DNA of 64,000 nt from Streptomyces sp. HPF1205 (GTDB lineage Bacteria; Actinomycetota; Actinomycetes; Streptomycetales; Streptomycetaceae), in assembly GCF_020400825.1 (NCBI RefSeq), contig NZ_JAINVH010000001.1, forward strand, positions 482,384 through 546,383, in the 5' to 3' direction. Of the stretch, positions 54,219 through 63,852 are shown in pieces. The position numbers were made by a program, and so were the translations under genes. The notes under the pieces are model-generated. The model saw only the letters and a list, made by a program, of their open reading frames with translations. It made no database searches and was not told the DNA's origin. The first letter of the stretch is position 1, and the number at the start of each line of letters is the position of its first letter.

Positions 54219-56159
54219 ATGTCCCACAGCAATCCGTCACCGCACGTCCCGGCCGGCCCCGTCCGGCCGGGCCCCGGGGCTCGGACCGTGCTGCGCCCCG
54301 CCGTCACGGCGGACATCCGGGGCGGCTTCTGGCGCGACCGCCGCGAGGTCAATGCCCGGGTGGGGATTCCGCAGGGCCCCGAGCTGCTGGAGTCCGCGGG
54401 GAACCTGCACGACCTGCGGCTGGCGGCGGGGAAGGCCGAGGGGGAGTTCCGGGGCGACTACCCGTTCATGGACTCCGACGTCCACAAGTGGCTGGAAGCG
54501 GCGTCCTGGCAGCTCGGCCACGCCCACGACCCGGCCCTGGCCGCGGACGTGGAGCGGATCACCGCGCTGGTGGCCGCCGCGCAGCAGCCGGACGGCTACC
54601 TCAACACGTGGTTCCAGGCGGGGAAGGGCGCCGGCCGCTACACGGATCTGCGCTGGGGCCACGAGCTGTACTGCGCGGGCCACCTGATCCAGGCGGCCGT
54701 CGCGCACCACCGGTCCACGGGCGACAAGGCGCTGCTGGAGGTGGCGGTGCGGTTCGCCGACCAGATCGACGCCACCTTCGGCCCGGACAAGCCGATCGAC
54801 GGTTTCGACGGTCACCCGGAGGTGGAGACGGCCCTGGTCGAGCTCTACCGGGAGACCGGGGAGCGGCGCTACCTGGACCTGGCGGCGTACTTCGTGGACC
54901 GTCACGGCCACGGGCTGCTGGGCGGCGAGGCGTACTGCCAGGACCGGGTGCCGCTGCGCGAGCAGGAGAACGTGGAGGGACACGCGGTGCGGCAGCTGTA
55001 CCTGCTGGCCGCGGCGGCCGACCTGGCGGCCGAGACGGGCGACGGCGAGCTGCTGGCGGCGTGCGAGCGGCTGTGGACGGCGATGGTGGCGACCAAGACC
55101 CACGTCACCGGCGGCCTCGGCGCCCACCACGACGAGGAGGACTTCGGCGACCCGTTCGAGCTGCCCAACGAGCGGGCGTACTGCGAGACCTGCGCGGCCG
55201 TCGCCTCCGTCCACTTCGGCTGGCGGATGGCGCTGCTGACCGGCCGGGCCCGCTACAGCGACCTGATCGAGCGCACCCTGTTCAACGGCTTCCTGGCCGG
55301 CGTCTCGCTGGACGGCGAGCGGTGGCTCTACGTCAACCCGCTCCAGGTCCGCGACGGCCACACCGACACCGGCGGCGACCAGTCCGCGCGCCGCACCCGC
55401 TGGTTCCGCTGCGCCTGCTGCCCGCCCAACGTCATGCGCCTGCTGGCGAGCCTGGAGCACTACGTCGCCTCCACCGACGCCGGCGGCCTGCAGCTGCACC
55501 AGTACGCCACCGGCCGCTACGGCGGGCTGCTCGGCGACGCCCCGGCCGCCGTGCGCGTCGAGACGGACTTCCCCTGGTCGGGCACCGTCCGCGTCACCGT
55601 GGAGGAGGGGCCGGCGGACCGGCCGTGGACGCTGTCCCTGCGCGTCCCGCAGTGGTGCGCCGGCCACCGGGTGTCCGTGGCCGGCCAGGACGTGCCCGCT
55701 GCCGCGGACGACGGCTGGCTGCGGCTGGAGCGCGCGTGGACGGCCGGCGAGGAGGTGGTGCTGGAGCTGGACATGGCGCCGCGCCTGGTCGAGGCCGACC
55801 CCCGGGTGGACGCGGTCCGCGGCTGCGTCGCGATCGAGCGCGGCCCGCTCGTCTACTGCCTGGAAGGCGTGGACAACCCCGGCGGCCTGGACGACGTCGT
55901 CCTCGACCCCACCGGTCCGCTCACCGAGGAAGAACACCCCGAGCTTCTCGGCGGCGTCACGACCGTGACGGCCGCCGGGTACCGGCGCACCCTGCCGAAC
56001 GACGGCTGGTGGCCCTACCGCACCACCGCCGGGCCCGCCCACACCGACGCCCGGTCCACCCCGCGGCACGACGCCGGTCCGGCCCTGACCGCCGTCCCCT
56101 ACTACTCCTGGGCCAACCGCGAGGACGGAGCGATGCGGGTATGGGTCCCCACCAGCTAG
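54219..56159 (+). CDS. GH127 beta-L-arabinofuranosidase
   Basis: 646 residues matching HypBA1-type enzymes. The metal/thiolate site is complete: Glu323 and Cys325 (CETC) and the Cys400-Cys401 pair (CACCPPN), equivalent to Glu338/Cys340/Cys417/Cys418 of HypBA1 with almost the same spacing. Cys400 would be the nucleophile. Other conserved blocks are GHELYCAGHLIQAAVAHH and HVTGGLGAHHDEEDFG. It has no signal peptide, so it acts on imported oligosaccharides, consistent with the ABC importer downstream. ATG 54219 follows CAGGGAG. Confidence 0.92.
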   Translation: MSHSNPSPHVPAGPVRPGPGARTVLRPAVTADIRGGFWRDRREVNARVGIPQGPELLESAGNLHDLRLAAGKAEGEFRGDYPFMDSDVHKWLEAASWQLGHAHDPALAADVERITALVAAAQQPDGYLNTWFQAGKGAGRYTDLRWGHELYCAGHLIQAAVAHHRSTGDKALLEVAVRFADQIDATFGPDKPIDGFDGHPEVETALVELYRETGERRYLDLAAYFVDRHGHGLLGGEAYCQDRVPLREQENVEGHAVRQLYLLAAAADLAAETGDGELLAACERLWTAMVATKTHVTGGLGAHHDEEDFGDPFELPNERAYCETCAAVASVHFGWRMALLTGRARYSDLIERTLFNGFLAGVSLDGERWLYVNPLQVRDGHTDTGGDQSARRTRWFRCACCPPNVMRLLASLEHYVASTDAGGLQLHQYATGRYGGLLGDAPAAVRVETDFPWSGTVRVTVEEGPADRPWTLSLRVPQWCAGHRVSVAGQDVPAAADDGWLRLERAWTAGEEVVLELDMAPRLVEADPRVDAVRGCVAIERGPLVYCLEGVDNPGGLDDVVLDPTGPLTEEEHPELLGGVTTVTAAGYRRTLPNDGWWPYRTTAGPAHTDARSTPRHDAGPALTAVPYYSWANREDGAMRVWVPTS

Positions 56160-56239
56160 GCCACAACCCGCCGCACCCCGCCGCCGCAACCTCCCGACCC
56201 GTACGTCCCGTATCCCTCACGCACCAGTCAAGGAACGCC

Positions 56240-57484
56240 ATGAGACACACACGCACCGTCGTCGCTGCGGTCGCGGCCTGCAGCGCACTGACCATGGTCG
56301 CCGCCTGCGGCGGCTCGGGCGGCGGCTCGTCCTCGTCCGCAGCTTCGGGCACCTACACGTTCTGGGACCCCTACCCGCAGTTCGACGGTTCCTCGGCCTG
56401 GGGGAAGCTGGTCGCCGCCTGCGGCACCAAGGCGGGCGTCACCGTCAAGCGCACCGCGTACGACACCACCGACCTGGGCAACAAGGCGCTGCTGGCCGCG
56501 CAGCAGGGCAACGACCCGGACGTGATGCTGGTCGACAACCCGGTCGTCTCCACGCTGGTGCAGGCCGGGATCCTGAACAAGATGAGCGACGTCGGCATCC
56601 CGACCGCCTCGATCCAGAGCAACATCATCGGCGCCGGCGTCCTGGACGGCGCCCCGTACGGCGTCCCCATCGGCGCCAACACCCTGGCGCTGTACTACAA
56701 CAAGAACGTGCTGGCCGCCGCGCACGTCGACCCCGCCTCCATCAAGGACTGGGCCTCGCTGACCGCGGCACTGGAGAAGGTCAAGGCGGCCGGCAAGAAG
56801 GGCATCACCTTCTCCGCGATCGGCACCGAGGAGGGCAGCTTCCAGTTCCTGCCCTGGTTCTGGGGCGCCAAGGGCGACCTGACCCACCTGGACAACGCCG
56901 ACGGCCAGTCCGCGCTGTCGCTGTGGAAGGACTGGGTCTCCAAGGGACTGGCGCCCAACGACGTGCTGAACAACACCCAGACCACGAGCTGGCAGGAGTT
57001 CGCCACCGGCAGCTACGCCTTCGGTGAGAACGGCACCTGGCAGCTGGCCAACGCCAAGAAGGCCGGCTTCCCCTACGGCGTCATCTCGATCCCGGCCCGC
57101 GACGGCGGACCGGCCCCCGCGCCGACCGGCGGCGAGTTCGTGACCGTGCCGGTCCAGAAGGACGCCGCCCGCTACAAGACCTCGGCGAAGATCGTCTCCT
57201 GCCTGACCAACGACGCCAACCTGCTGACCACCGACACGACCTTGTCGTACGTCGCTCCCACCGCCGGCGTGCAGAGCCAGCAGGTCAGCCAGAACCCCGA
57301 CCTCAAGCCGTGGGTGGACGCGGTCGGCGCCGCCCGGGGCCGCACCAGCGGCGGCCTGGGCACCAAGTACCCCGTCATCTCCCAGCAGCTGTGGACGGCC
57401 GTGCAGGGTGCGCTGTCCGGCGGCAAGAGCCCGCAGGCGGCGCTCCAGGCCGCGCAGAAAGCCGTCGAGAACCACCAGAACTGA
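56240..57484 (+). CDS. Sugar ABC transporter substrate-binding lipoprotein
   Basis: 414 residues. The lipobox is MVAAC|GGSGGG. The family 1 solute-binding fold is clear: YTFWDPYPQFDG, NDPDVMLVDNPVVSTLVQAGIL, GVPIGANTLALYYNKNVLAAAHV, SWQEFATGSYAFGENGTWQ. It captures oligosaccharides for the two permeases that follow. ATG 56240 follows AAGGAACGCC. The gene is cut off from the permease genes by a 288-bp array of hairpins, which would favour excess of this protein. No ATPase gene is in the cluster; a shared MsiK-type ATPase is usual in Streptomyces. Confidence 0.93.
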   Translation: MRHTRTVVAAVAACSALTMVAACGGSGGGSSSSAASGTYTFWDPYPQFDGSSAWGKLVAACGTKAGVTVKRTAYDTTDLGNKALLAAQQGNDPDVMLVDNPVVSTLVQAGILNKMSDVGIPTASIQSNIIGAGVLDGAPYGVPIGANTLALYYNKNVLAAAHVDPASIKDWASLTAALEKVKAAGKKGITFSAIGTEEGSFQFLPWFWGAKGDLTHLDNADGQSALSLWKDWVSKGLAPNDVLNNTQTTSWQEFATGSYAFGENGTWQLANAKKAGFPYGVISIPARDGGPAPAPTGGEFVTVPVQKDAARYKTSAKIVSCLTNDANLLTTDTTLSYVAPTAGVQSQQVSQNPDLKPWVDAVGAARGRTSGGLGTKYPVISQQLWTAVQGALSGGKSPQAALQAAQKAVENHQN

Positions 57485-57493
57485 CGGTACGCG

Positions 57494-57711
57494 CCGCCCC
57501 CGTCGGGGGCGGACCAGTGCGGCCGGGTGCCGGACCGGACCGGTCCGGCACCCGGGAGCAGGGCCCCGTCGTGCCGCCGCCCGTCCCGGCGGCACGACGG
57601 CCTCCGGACCGCGCTGAGGATCCGGGCCGTCGGGAGCCCGGCATGGATCCTCAGCGCGCTCCTGGGTACCGTCGCGGCGTCCGGAGCCTCCCCCGGCGCC
57701 GCGACGGTACC
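57494..57711 (+). repeat. Five consecutive perfect inverted repeats between binding-protein and permease genes
   Basis: Hairpins with no mismatch: 57494-57512 (9-bp arms), 57523-57555 (15-bp arms, loop GAC), 57566-57600 (14-bp arms, loop 7), 57610-57658 (14-bp arms, loop 21) and 57665-57711 (15-bp arms, loop 17). The arms differ in sequence from each other, so they are not copies of one element. Co-location in one operon gap resembles the REP array in malE-malF of E. coli, which stabilises the upstream mRNA. Partial termination is the alternative. Confidence 0.85.
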
Positions 57712-57772
57712 GGTGTACGACGGGGCGGTGCTGGTACCCGCCCGCGCAGCCTTTTGTGATCTAGGAGCTCGT

Positions 57773-58774
57773 ATGACCACCGCCCACGCCGACGGCCTCA
57801 AGCGGCCGCCGGGCGCGTCCGGGGCGACCGGCGGGGACCCCGGCCCCGCGGCCGACGGCAGGCGCCGGCCGCGTGCCGGCCGGCGCCGCGGCGGCCCGCG
57901 CGCCTCGCAGCTCGCCGCCTGGGCCTTCCTGGCCCCGGTCGTCGCCTACCTCGGCGCCTTCTACGCCTATCCGCTGTACCGCAACGTGGACCTGTCGGTG
58001 CGGCACTACACGGTCCGCTCGTTCGTGCAGGGCGGGGCGCCCTTCTCCGGGTGGGACAACTTCCACCAGGTCCTGCACGACCCGACGTTCGGCACCGCCC
58101 TGCGCAACACGATGGTCTTCACCTTCGTGTCGATCCTCTTCCAGTACGTCCTCGGACTGGCGCTCGCGGTGTTCTTCAACCGGGGCTTCCGGCTGGCCCC
58201 CACCCTGCGGGCGCTGTTCCTGATCCCCTGGCTGCTGCCGCTGATCGTGTCCGCCTCGACCTGGTCGTGGATGCTCAACAGCGAGTCCGGCGTGGTCAAC
58301 TACGGACTGCACCTGATCGGCGTCGGCAAGGTGGACTGGCTCACCTCGCCCTCCTGGGCGCTGACCTCGGTGATCATCGCCAACATCTGGATCGGCATCC
58401 CGTTCAACCTGGTCATCCTCTACAGCGGCCTGCAGAACATCCCGGCCGAGCTGTACGAGGCGGCGGCGCTGGACGGCGCGAGCACCTGGCAGCAGTTCCG
58501 GCGGATCACCTTCCCGCTGCTGCGGCCGGTCTCCGCGATCACCCTGCTGCTCGGCCTGATCTACACGCTCAAGGTGTTCGACCTGATCTGGATCATGACC
58601 AAGGGCGGGCCGGGCGACTCCTCGTCCACCCTGGCCACCTGGTCCTACCGGCTCGGCTTCGGCTCGCTGCTGCCGGAGTTCGGCCCCGGCGCCGCCGTCG
58701 GCAACATCCTCATCCTGATCGCCCTGGTCTTCGGGCTGTTCTACATCCGCGTGCAAAGGAGGCAGGGCGCATGA
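57773..58774 (+). CDS. Sugar ABC transporter permease 1
   Basis: 333 residues. A Gly/Arg-rich cytoplasmic N-terminus precedes six membrane helices and the coupling-helix EAA motif (YEAAALDGASTWQQFRRITFPLL). It resembles MalF/UgpA-type permeases. ATG 57773 follows AGGAG. Its stop overlaps the second permease start by four bases (ATGA). Confidence 0.93.
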   Translation: MTTAHADGLKRPPGASGATGGDPGPAADGRRRPRAGRRRGGPRASQLAAWAFLAPVVAYLGAFYAYPLYRNVDLSVRHYTVRSFVQGGAPFSGWDNFHQVLHDPTFGTALRNTMVFTFVSILFQYVLGLALAVFFNRGFRLAPTLRALFLIPWLLPLIVSASTWSWMLNSESGVVNYGLHLIGVGKVDWLTSPSWALTSVIIANIWIGIPFNLVILYSGLQNIPAELYEAAALDGASTWQQFRRITFPLLRPVSAITLLLGLIYTLKVFDLIWIMTKGGPGDSSSTLATWSYRLGFGSLLPEFGPGAAVGNILILIALVFGLFYIRVQRRQGA

Positions 58775-59664
58775 CCACCACCCCGGCTCCCGCCGCCGCT
58801 CCCGTTCCCGCCCCGGCCCACCACACCGTGCCGGCGCACCGCCGCCGTGTCCGCAAGACCTCGCGCCGGTACACCGCCATCGGGATCGTGCTCACCGCGC
58901 TCATGCTGTTCCCGGTGTACTGGATGATCAACGTCTCGCTCACCCCGCAGCAGGACATGCGCAAGGACCCGCCCGACCTGCTGCCGCTGCACCCCACCTT
59001 CAGCGGCTACCGCTCGGTCCTGGACGACCAGCTGCCGTACCTGTGGGTCAGCCTCCTTGTCGGCCTGGGCACGGTCGCGCTGACGCTGGTGCTCTCGGCG
59101 CCCGCCGGCTACGCCATGGCCAAGCTGCGCCCGCGCGGCGGCGGCGTGGTCGGCCTGGTGCTGCTGATCGCGCAGATGATCCCCGGCATCGTGATGGCGA
59201 TGGGCTTCTACGGGATCTTCCTCAACCTGGGCATCATGAACACCTGGTGGGGCCTGGTGGTCGCCGACTCCACCATCGCCGTCCCGTTCGGCGTCATGAT
59301 CTTCACGGCCTTCATGTCCGGCATCCCGGACGAGCTCATGGCCGCGGCCAAGATCGACGGCGCCGACTCCTGGCGGACCTTCTGGTCGGTGGTCCTGCCG
59401 GTCAGCAGGAACGCGATCGTCACCGTGTCGCTGTTCAGCTTCCTGTGGGCCTGGTCGGACTTCGTCTTCGCCAACACCCTCGACGGCGGCGGCAGCATGC
59501 GGCCCATCACCCTCGGCATCTACAAGTACATCGGCAACAACAACCAGGAATGGAACGCGATCATGGCCACCGCCGTCGTCGCCTCCATCCCCGCCGCCGT
59601 CCTCCTGGTCCTCGCCCAGCGCTACGTCGCCGCCGGGGTCACCGCGGGCGCCGTCAAGGACTGA
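58771..59664 (+). CDS. Sugar ABC transporter permease 2
   Basis: 297 residues, MalG-like. Six helices, with the EAA motif MAAAKIDGADSWRTFWSVVLPVSR. ATG 58771 follows AAAGGAGG at 8 nt. It pairs with permease 1 to form the membrane channel for the binding protein at 56240-57484. No ATP-binding subunit is encoded here. Confidence 0.93.
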   Translation: MTTTPAPAAAPVPAPAHHTVPAHRRRVRKTSRRYTAIGIVLTALMLFPVYWMINVSLTPQQDMRKDPPDLLPLHPTFSGYRSVLDDQLPYLWVSLLVGLGTVALTLVLSAPAGYAMAKLRPRGGGVVGLVLLIAQMIPGIVMAMGFYGIFLNLGIMNTWWGLVVADSTIAVPFGVMIFTAFMSGIPDELMAAAKIDGADSWRTFWSVVLPVSRNAIVTVSLFSFLWAWSDFVFANTLDGGGSMRPITLGIYKYIGNNNQEWNAIMATAVVASIPAAVLLVLAQRYVAAGVTAGAVKD

Positions 59665-59782
59665 GTCCGGCCGAGGGCTGAGTCCCGTCGAGCACCGAGC
59701 CGAGTCGCGCACCGAGTCCCGTCAGGAAGTGAGGTCTCAAGAACACCAAGGGCCGAGGTCCGGCAAGGACCGAGTCCCCCGA

Positions 59783-59814
59783 GGAACACCGGTCCCGGCA
59801 GGGACCGGTGTTCC
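59783..59814 (+). terminator. Terminator of the arabinoside transport operon
   Basis: GGAACACCGGTCCC (59783-59796), loop GGCA, and its exact 14-bp complement (59801-59814), 119 bp after the last permease stop. It has no T-run but is strongly base-paired. Confidence 0.65.
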
Positions 59815-59962
59815 GGCGCGGTCCCGTTCCTCATGGTTCGGGACCGTTGTCGTCGGTGCCTGCGCAACGGTTTTCTCCCGGGTGAAAGTCCCTTCTTCCT
59901 GCTGCTGTCCACCCCCGCGGGCGGGCACTTGGGCTGTCACGGAAAAAGTTGCTCCGGCACGC

Positions 59963-60014
59963 TTGACGACCGGTTGCGTCAACCATAGGTTTCAGCCTTG
60001 GAAAAGGCTTTGCT
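59963..60014 (+). promoter_or_regulatory. GH39-like gene promoter with operator-like site
   Basis: -35 TTGACG (59963-59968), 17-nt gap, -10 TAGGTT (59986-59991), then TTGGAAAAGGCTTTGC (59999-60014). The site resembles TGGAAAAACCGTTGC at 63888, but the centre is GGC instead of ACCG, so it is a weaker match. Transcription would begin about 220 bp before the ATG. Confidence 0.5.
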
Positions 60015-60218
60015 CATTCCTTTCGCTCGCCGCACCTCCCGAGCCACGCGGCCGGTCCCCACGCCGACTCGACGGCACCTTCCCACGAACCGTCCACAGG
60101 CACGCCATGCCGCAGGACGAGGACCGCCCGAATCGGTGCCCCCCATCCCGCGAGGGAACCCGCCGAGCACCACCCGGCTCCGCGGCGGCGCCGGCGAACC
60201 CATCCAAAGGAGCGACAC

Positions 60219-63200
60219 ATGCACAGGACCAGACGAGCGCGAAGAGCGGGGGCGCGGCCGGCGGCCGTGCTCGCGGTCTTCGCGGTGGCCGCCGCCGGGG
60301 CGGCAGTTGCCGTACCGTCGGCCCAGGCCGCGGGTACCTCGGGGCCGTCGGCGGCCAACACGATCGCCATCCACGCCGACGAACCGTTCCGCCCGGTCAC
60401 CCACGTCGCCACCGGCAGCCTGTACGGCCTGGCCAACGCCACGACCCCGGCCGACAGCCTGGTCGCCGCGATCAAGCCGAACACCTTCGTGCAAAAGCCC
60501 CAGGGCGGCCGCCAGCAGCCGACCGGCGACATCATCACCGTCGCCCCGAAGGCCGCGGCCGCGGGAGCGGTGGTGGTCGACCGGCTGTCGGACTACTACG
60601 CCGGCTGGCCGTACCAGTTCAGCTGGGACACCTGGCTGGGCGTGGTCGACGACCAGATCGCGCAGGTCAAGGCGTCGGGGATCACGAACCTGGCCGCGTA
60701 CGCGCCCTGGAACGAGTCCGACAACACCTGGAAGTCCGCCAACGGCACCTTCGAGGACTTCTGGACCAAGACCTACCGCGAGATCCGCTCCAAGGACACC
60801 ACGACGCCGATCCAGGGCCCGAGCTTCTCGGACAACATCGGCGACATGGACAACTTCCTGAAGAACGCGGTGGCGACCGACACCGTGCCGGACATCATCG
60901 CCTGGCACGAGCTGGAACGCTCCTCCAAGATCGCCGGTGACATCGCCACCGTCACCGACCTGGAGAAGAAGTACGGCATCAGCCCGCGGCCGATCGCGAT
61001 CGAGGAGTACGCCGCCCCGGCCGAGGTGGGCATCCCCGGCAATCTGGTGGGCTACATCGCCAAGTTCGAGCGGCTGGGCGTGCACGACGCCGAACTCGCC
61101 TTCTGGAACCAGTCCGGGGCGCTGGGCGACCTCCTCACCGGACAGGGCGGCAGCCCCAACGGCGCCTACTGGCTCTACAAGTGGTACGCCGACATGAGCG
61201 GGAACATGGTCACCACCACCCCGCCCGCCCAGACCGGCATCGACGCGGCCGCCTCCGTCACCGACGACAAGAAGGAACTCGACGTCCTCACCGGTGGCGC
61301 CTCCGGCCCCTCGGCCCTGCGGATCGACGGACTGGACAAGCTCGACCTCGGCCAGAACGTCAACGTGAAGCTGGAGTTCACCCCCTCCTACGGGCGCACG
61401 ACCGCGGTCTCAGGACCGGTCACGATCTCCGAGACGAACTACACCGTGGGGTCCGACGGGTCGATCACCGTTCCCGTGGTGATGAACCCGGCCTACGGCT
61501 ACCACGTCGTGGTCACCCCGGCGACCGGGCCGGACAAGAGCCTGGCCGGCACGTACACGATCAGCAACGTCAACAGCGGCCTCGCTCTCGACACCGCCGG
61601 CTCGGGCACCACCTCGGGCACGCCGGTTCAGCAGACGAGCCCGGTGGCCGGCAGCCAGACGCAGACCTGGAAACTCGTCGACGCCGGGTCCGGCCTGTAC
61701 CGGATCGTCAACGCCGAGAGCGGCCTCGTACTCGGCATACAGGACGCCTCGACCGCCAACGGGGCACCGGCCGTGGTGTGGAGCGACGACGGCACCGACG
61801 ACCACCTGTGGCAGCCGATACCCGACGGCAAGGGGCACTACCGGTTCGCCGACTACGGCACCGGGCTCGTCCTGGCCGTCAGCGGCATGAGCAAGGCCGA
61901 CGGCGCCCAGGTCGTCCAGTGGACGGACGGATCCGTCACCAACGCCTGCACCCCGACCGGGCCGCGGCAGCCCGGGAAGATCGGCTCGGCGCTCTCGTTC
62001 TGCAACACCACCGGGTACGTGAGCCTGCCCACCGGTGTGGTCAGCGGCCTCACCGGCGACTACACGGTCTCGGCCTGGGTGAAGCCGGCCGCCAACGCCA
62101 CGTGGTCGCGGCTGTTCGACATCGGCACCGGCTCCGGCGCCAGCATGTTCCTCACCGTCAACGACGGGAAGGAGCTGCGGTACGCCATCACCACCGGCGG
62201 CGCCGGCTCCGAGCAGCGGATCAACGGCACCGGCACGCTCCCGCTGGGCCAGTGGTCCCTGGTGACCGTCACCCTGTCGGGCACCACCGGCACCCTGTAC
62301 GTCAACGGCCAGGTGGCCGGCACCAACACCGCGATGACCAACCACCCGTCGGCCTTCGGCGCGAGCACGAGGAACTGGATCGGCAAGTCGCAGTACGGCA
62401 GCGACCCCGCGCTCAACGCCACGGTCGACGACTTCAACATCTACGGCCGCGCGCTCAGCGCGTCCGAGGTGGCCGCTCTGGCCGGCGGCCAGGCCGGCGC
62501 CGGCGACGTGGTGCACTACGCCTTCGACGAGGCCGGCGGCGCGACCGCGCTCGACTCCTCGGGCAGCGGCCGCGACGGCACGATCATGCCCGGGTCGGCG
62601 GCCACGACCAACACCTCGGCCACCGACGCGGCGACCGCCGACCACTTCTGGACCCTGACACCCGCGCTGATCCCGCTCCACTCGCTGACAGCGGCGGCGG
62701 CGCCGGTGAACGGCTGGTACTCCGGCAACGTCCAGGCCACCCTGACCACGGACGTCCCCGGGGCCCGCATCCAGTACCGCCTCGGCGACGACTCGTGGGA
62801 GGACTACGTCCACCCCGTCACGATCGCGGCGCAGGGCCGGAACACGGTGGGCGTGCGCCTGCTGTCCGACGGCGCCGTCCTCGACGGCTCCACCGGCTCC
62901 TTCACGGTCGGCATCGACAGGACCGCCCCGGTCACCTCGGTCACCAAGGACCCGTCGTCCGCCAAGGGCTCGCCCCGTAACCCCGTCTCCCTGACGTTCG
63001 GGGCGAGCGACCCGTTCTCCGGGGTGGACACGCTGTCGTACAACGTCAACGGCGGCGACTGGACCACCGTGGCGGCCGGCACCCCGGTCACCTTCGACAC
63101 CGTGGGCGACTACGTCGTCGGCTACCGCGCGGTGGACAAGGCGGGCAACACCTCGCTGACCAAGAGCCTGACCGTGCGGATCGCGGAAGACCCCGCGACG

Positions 63201-63455
63201 GCGGTCAAGGCGAGCCCGGCCGAGGTCGCCGCCGGCGAGTGGGAGACCTTCACCCTGACCGGGTTCCACCGGTACTCGGTCGTCGACCTCACCCTCGGAT
63301 CGACCCCGCTCGGCTCGGTCACCACCGACGTCAACGGCGCCGCCGAGGTCTCCCTGCGGATCCCGGCGGACACCGCGCCCGGGACGTGGACGGTCACCGC
63401 CACGGAGAACGGCGGATCCCTGTCCGCCACCGCGACCGTGCAGGTCACGGCGTAG
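60219..63455 (+). CDS. Secreted GH39-like glycosidase with ricin, LamG and Ig-like domains
   Basis: 1078 residues. A Sec signal (~1-37, ending AQAA) precedes a TIM-barrel catalytic domain with likely acid/base Glu166 (APWNESDN) and nucleophile in Glu262/263 (IAIEEYAAP), resembling clan-A GH39 enzymes. Residues ~440-575 are ricin-type (CBM13) repeats with GLALDTAG, GLVLGIQ and QW signatures. A LamG-like jellyroll (~577-757) interrupts them, and the ricin repeat resumes at DHFWTLTP (~808-815). Ig-like domains follow to the end. It probably trims arabinogalactan or arabinan side chains outside the cell. Confidence 0.8.
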   Translation: MHRTRRARRAGARPAAVLAVFAVAAAGAAVAVPSAQAAGTSGPSAANTIAIHADEPFRPVTHVATGSLYGLANATTPADSLVAAIKPNTFVQKPQGGRQQPTGDIITVAPKAAAAGAVVVDRLSDYYAGWPYQFSWDTWLGVVDDQIAQVKASGITNLAAYAPWNESDNTWKSANGTFEDFWTKTYREIRSKDTTTPIQGPSFSDNIGDMDNFLKNAVATDTVPDIIAWHELERSSKIAGDIATVTDLEKKYGISPRPIAIEEYAAPAEVGIPGNLVGYIAKFERLGVHDAELAFWNQSGALGDLLTGQGGSPNGAYWLYKWYADMSGNMVTTTPPAQTGIDAAASVTDDKKELDVLTGGASGPSALRIDGLDKLDLGQNVNVKLEFTPSYGRTTAVSGPVTISETNYTVGSDGSITVPVVMNPAYGYHVVVTPATGPDKSLAGTYTISNVNSGLALDTAGSGTTSGTPVQQTSPVAGSQTQTWKLVDAGSGLYRIVNAESGLVLGIQDASTANGAPAVVWSDDGTDDHLWQPIPDGKGHYRFADYGTGLVLAVSGMSKADGAQVVQWTDGSVTNACTPTGPRQPGKIGSALSFCNTTGYVSLPTGVVSGLTGDYTVSAWVKPAANATWSRLFDIGTGSGASMFLTVNDGKELRYAITTGGAGSEQRINGTGTLPLGQWSLVTVTLSGTTGTLYVNGQVAGTNTAMTNHPSAFGASTRNWIGKSQYGSDPALNATVDDFNIYGRALSASEVAALAGGQAGAGDVVHYAFDEAGGATALDSSGSGRDGTIMPGSAATTNTSATDAATADHFWTLTPALIPLHSLTAAAAPVNGWYSGNVQATLTTDVPGARIQYRLGDDSWEDYVHPVTIAAQGRNTVGVRLLSDGAVLDGSTGSFTVGIDRTAPVTSVTKDPSSAKGSPRNPVSLTFGASDPFSGVDTLSYNVNGGDWTTVAAGTPVTFDTVGDYVVGYRAVDKAGNTSLTKSLTVRIAEDPATAVKASPAEVAAGEWETFTLTGFHRYSVVDLTLGSTPLGSVTTDVNGAAEVSLRIPADTAPGTWTVTATENGGSLSATATVQVTA

Positions 63456-63548
63456 CCGACGGCCGCAGGAAGCATCCGGCCCGATGTCCTGACGGTCTGA
63501 CAGCCTGACAGCCGGCGACCCGACGGCCTGGGACGGCCGGCATCACGA

Positions 63549-63585
63549 GGGTGGCCGCCGCGGTCCGACACCGCGGCGGCCACCC
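63549..63585 (+). terminator. Strong terminator after the GH39-like gene
   Basis: GGGTGGCCGCCGCGGT (63549-63564), loop CCGAC, and its exact 16-bp complement (63570-63585). It is followed by TTCGTCG, the nearest to a T-rich tail seen among the GC-rich hairpins here. Confidence 0.8.
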
Positions 63586-63852
63586 TTCGTCGTCCCCCCC
63601 CGTACCGGTCGGTGGCCGGGCCGTTTCGCACGACCGCGCTGTTCATCGACTGGGCAATCCGTTTTCCGCAACGGGGCGGAATCCGCCGTGGGGGAGGCGC
63701 GGTCCGCCGGACCCCTCGCGGCTGCCGGGCCGCGGCTTCGCGCAGGTGCGCGGGGGGTGGGGTCCTGGCGAGAAACCGTCTGCCCACGCACGGGCGGGGG
63801 CCGGAGCGGGTCAACCCCCGCGCCGCGCGGCAAAGTAGCCGTGCGCGATCTC

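Larger units (their letters stand above)
59665..60218 (+). other. 554-bp intergenic region upstream of the GH39-like gene
   Basis: It contains a degenerate run of CCGAGTCCCGTC-like units (about 59665-59775), the operon terminator (59783-59814), a site GAGAAAACCGTTGC on the minus strand (59865-59878) and the promoter region at 59963-60014. The 200 bp between that promoter and the ATG has no recognisable gene. Confidence 0.5.
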
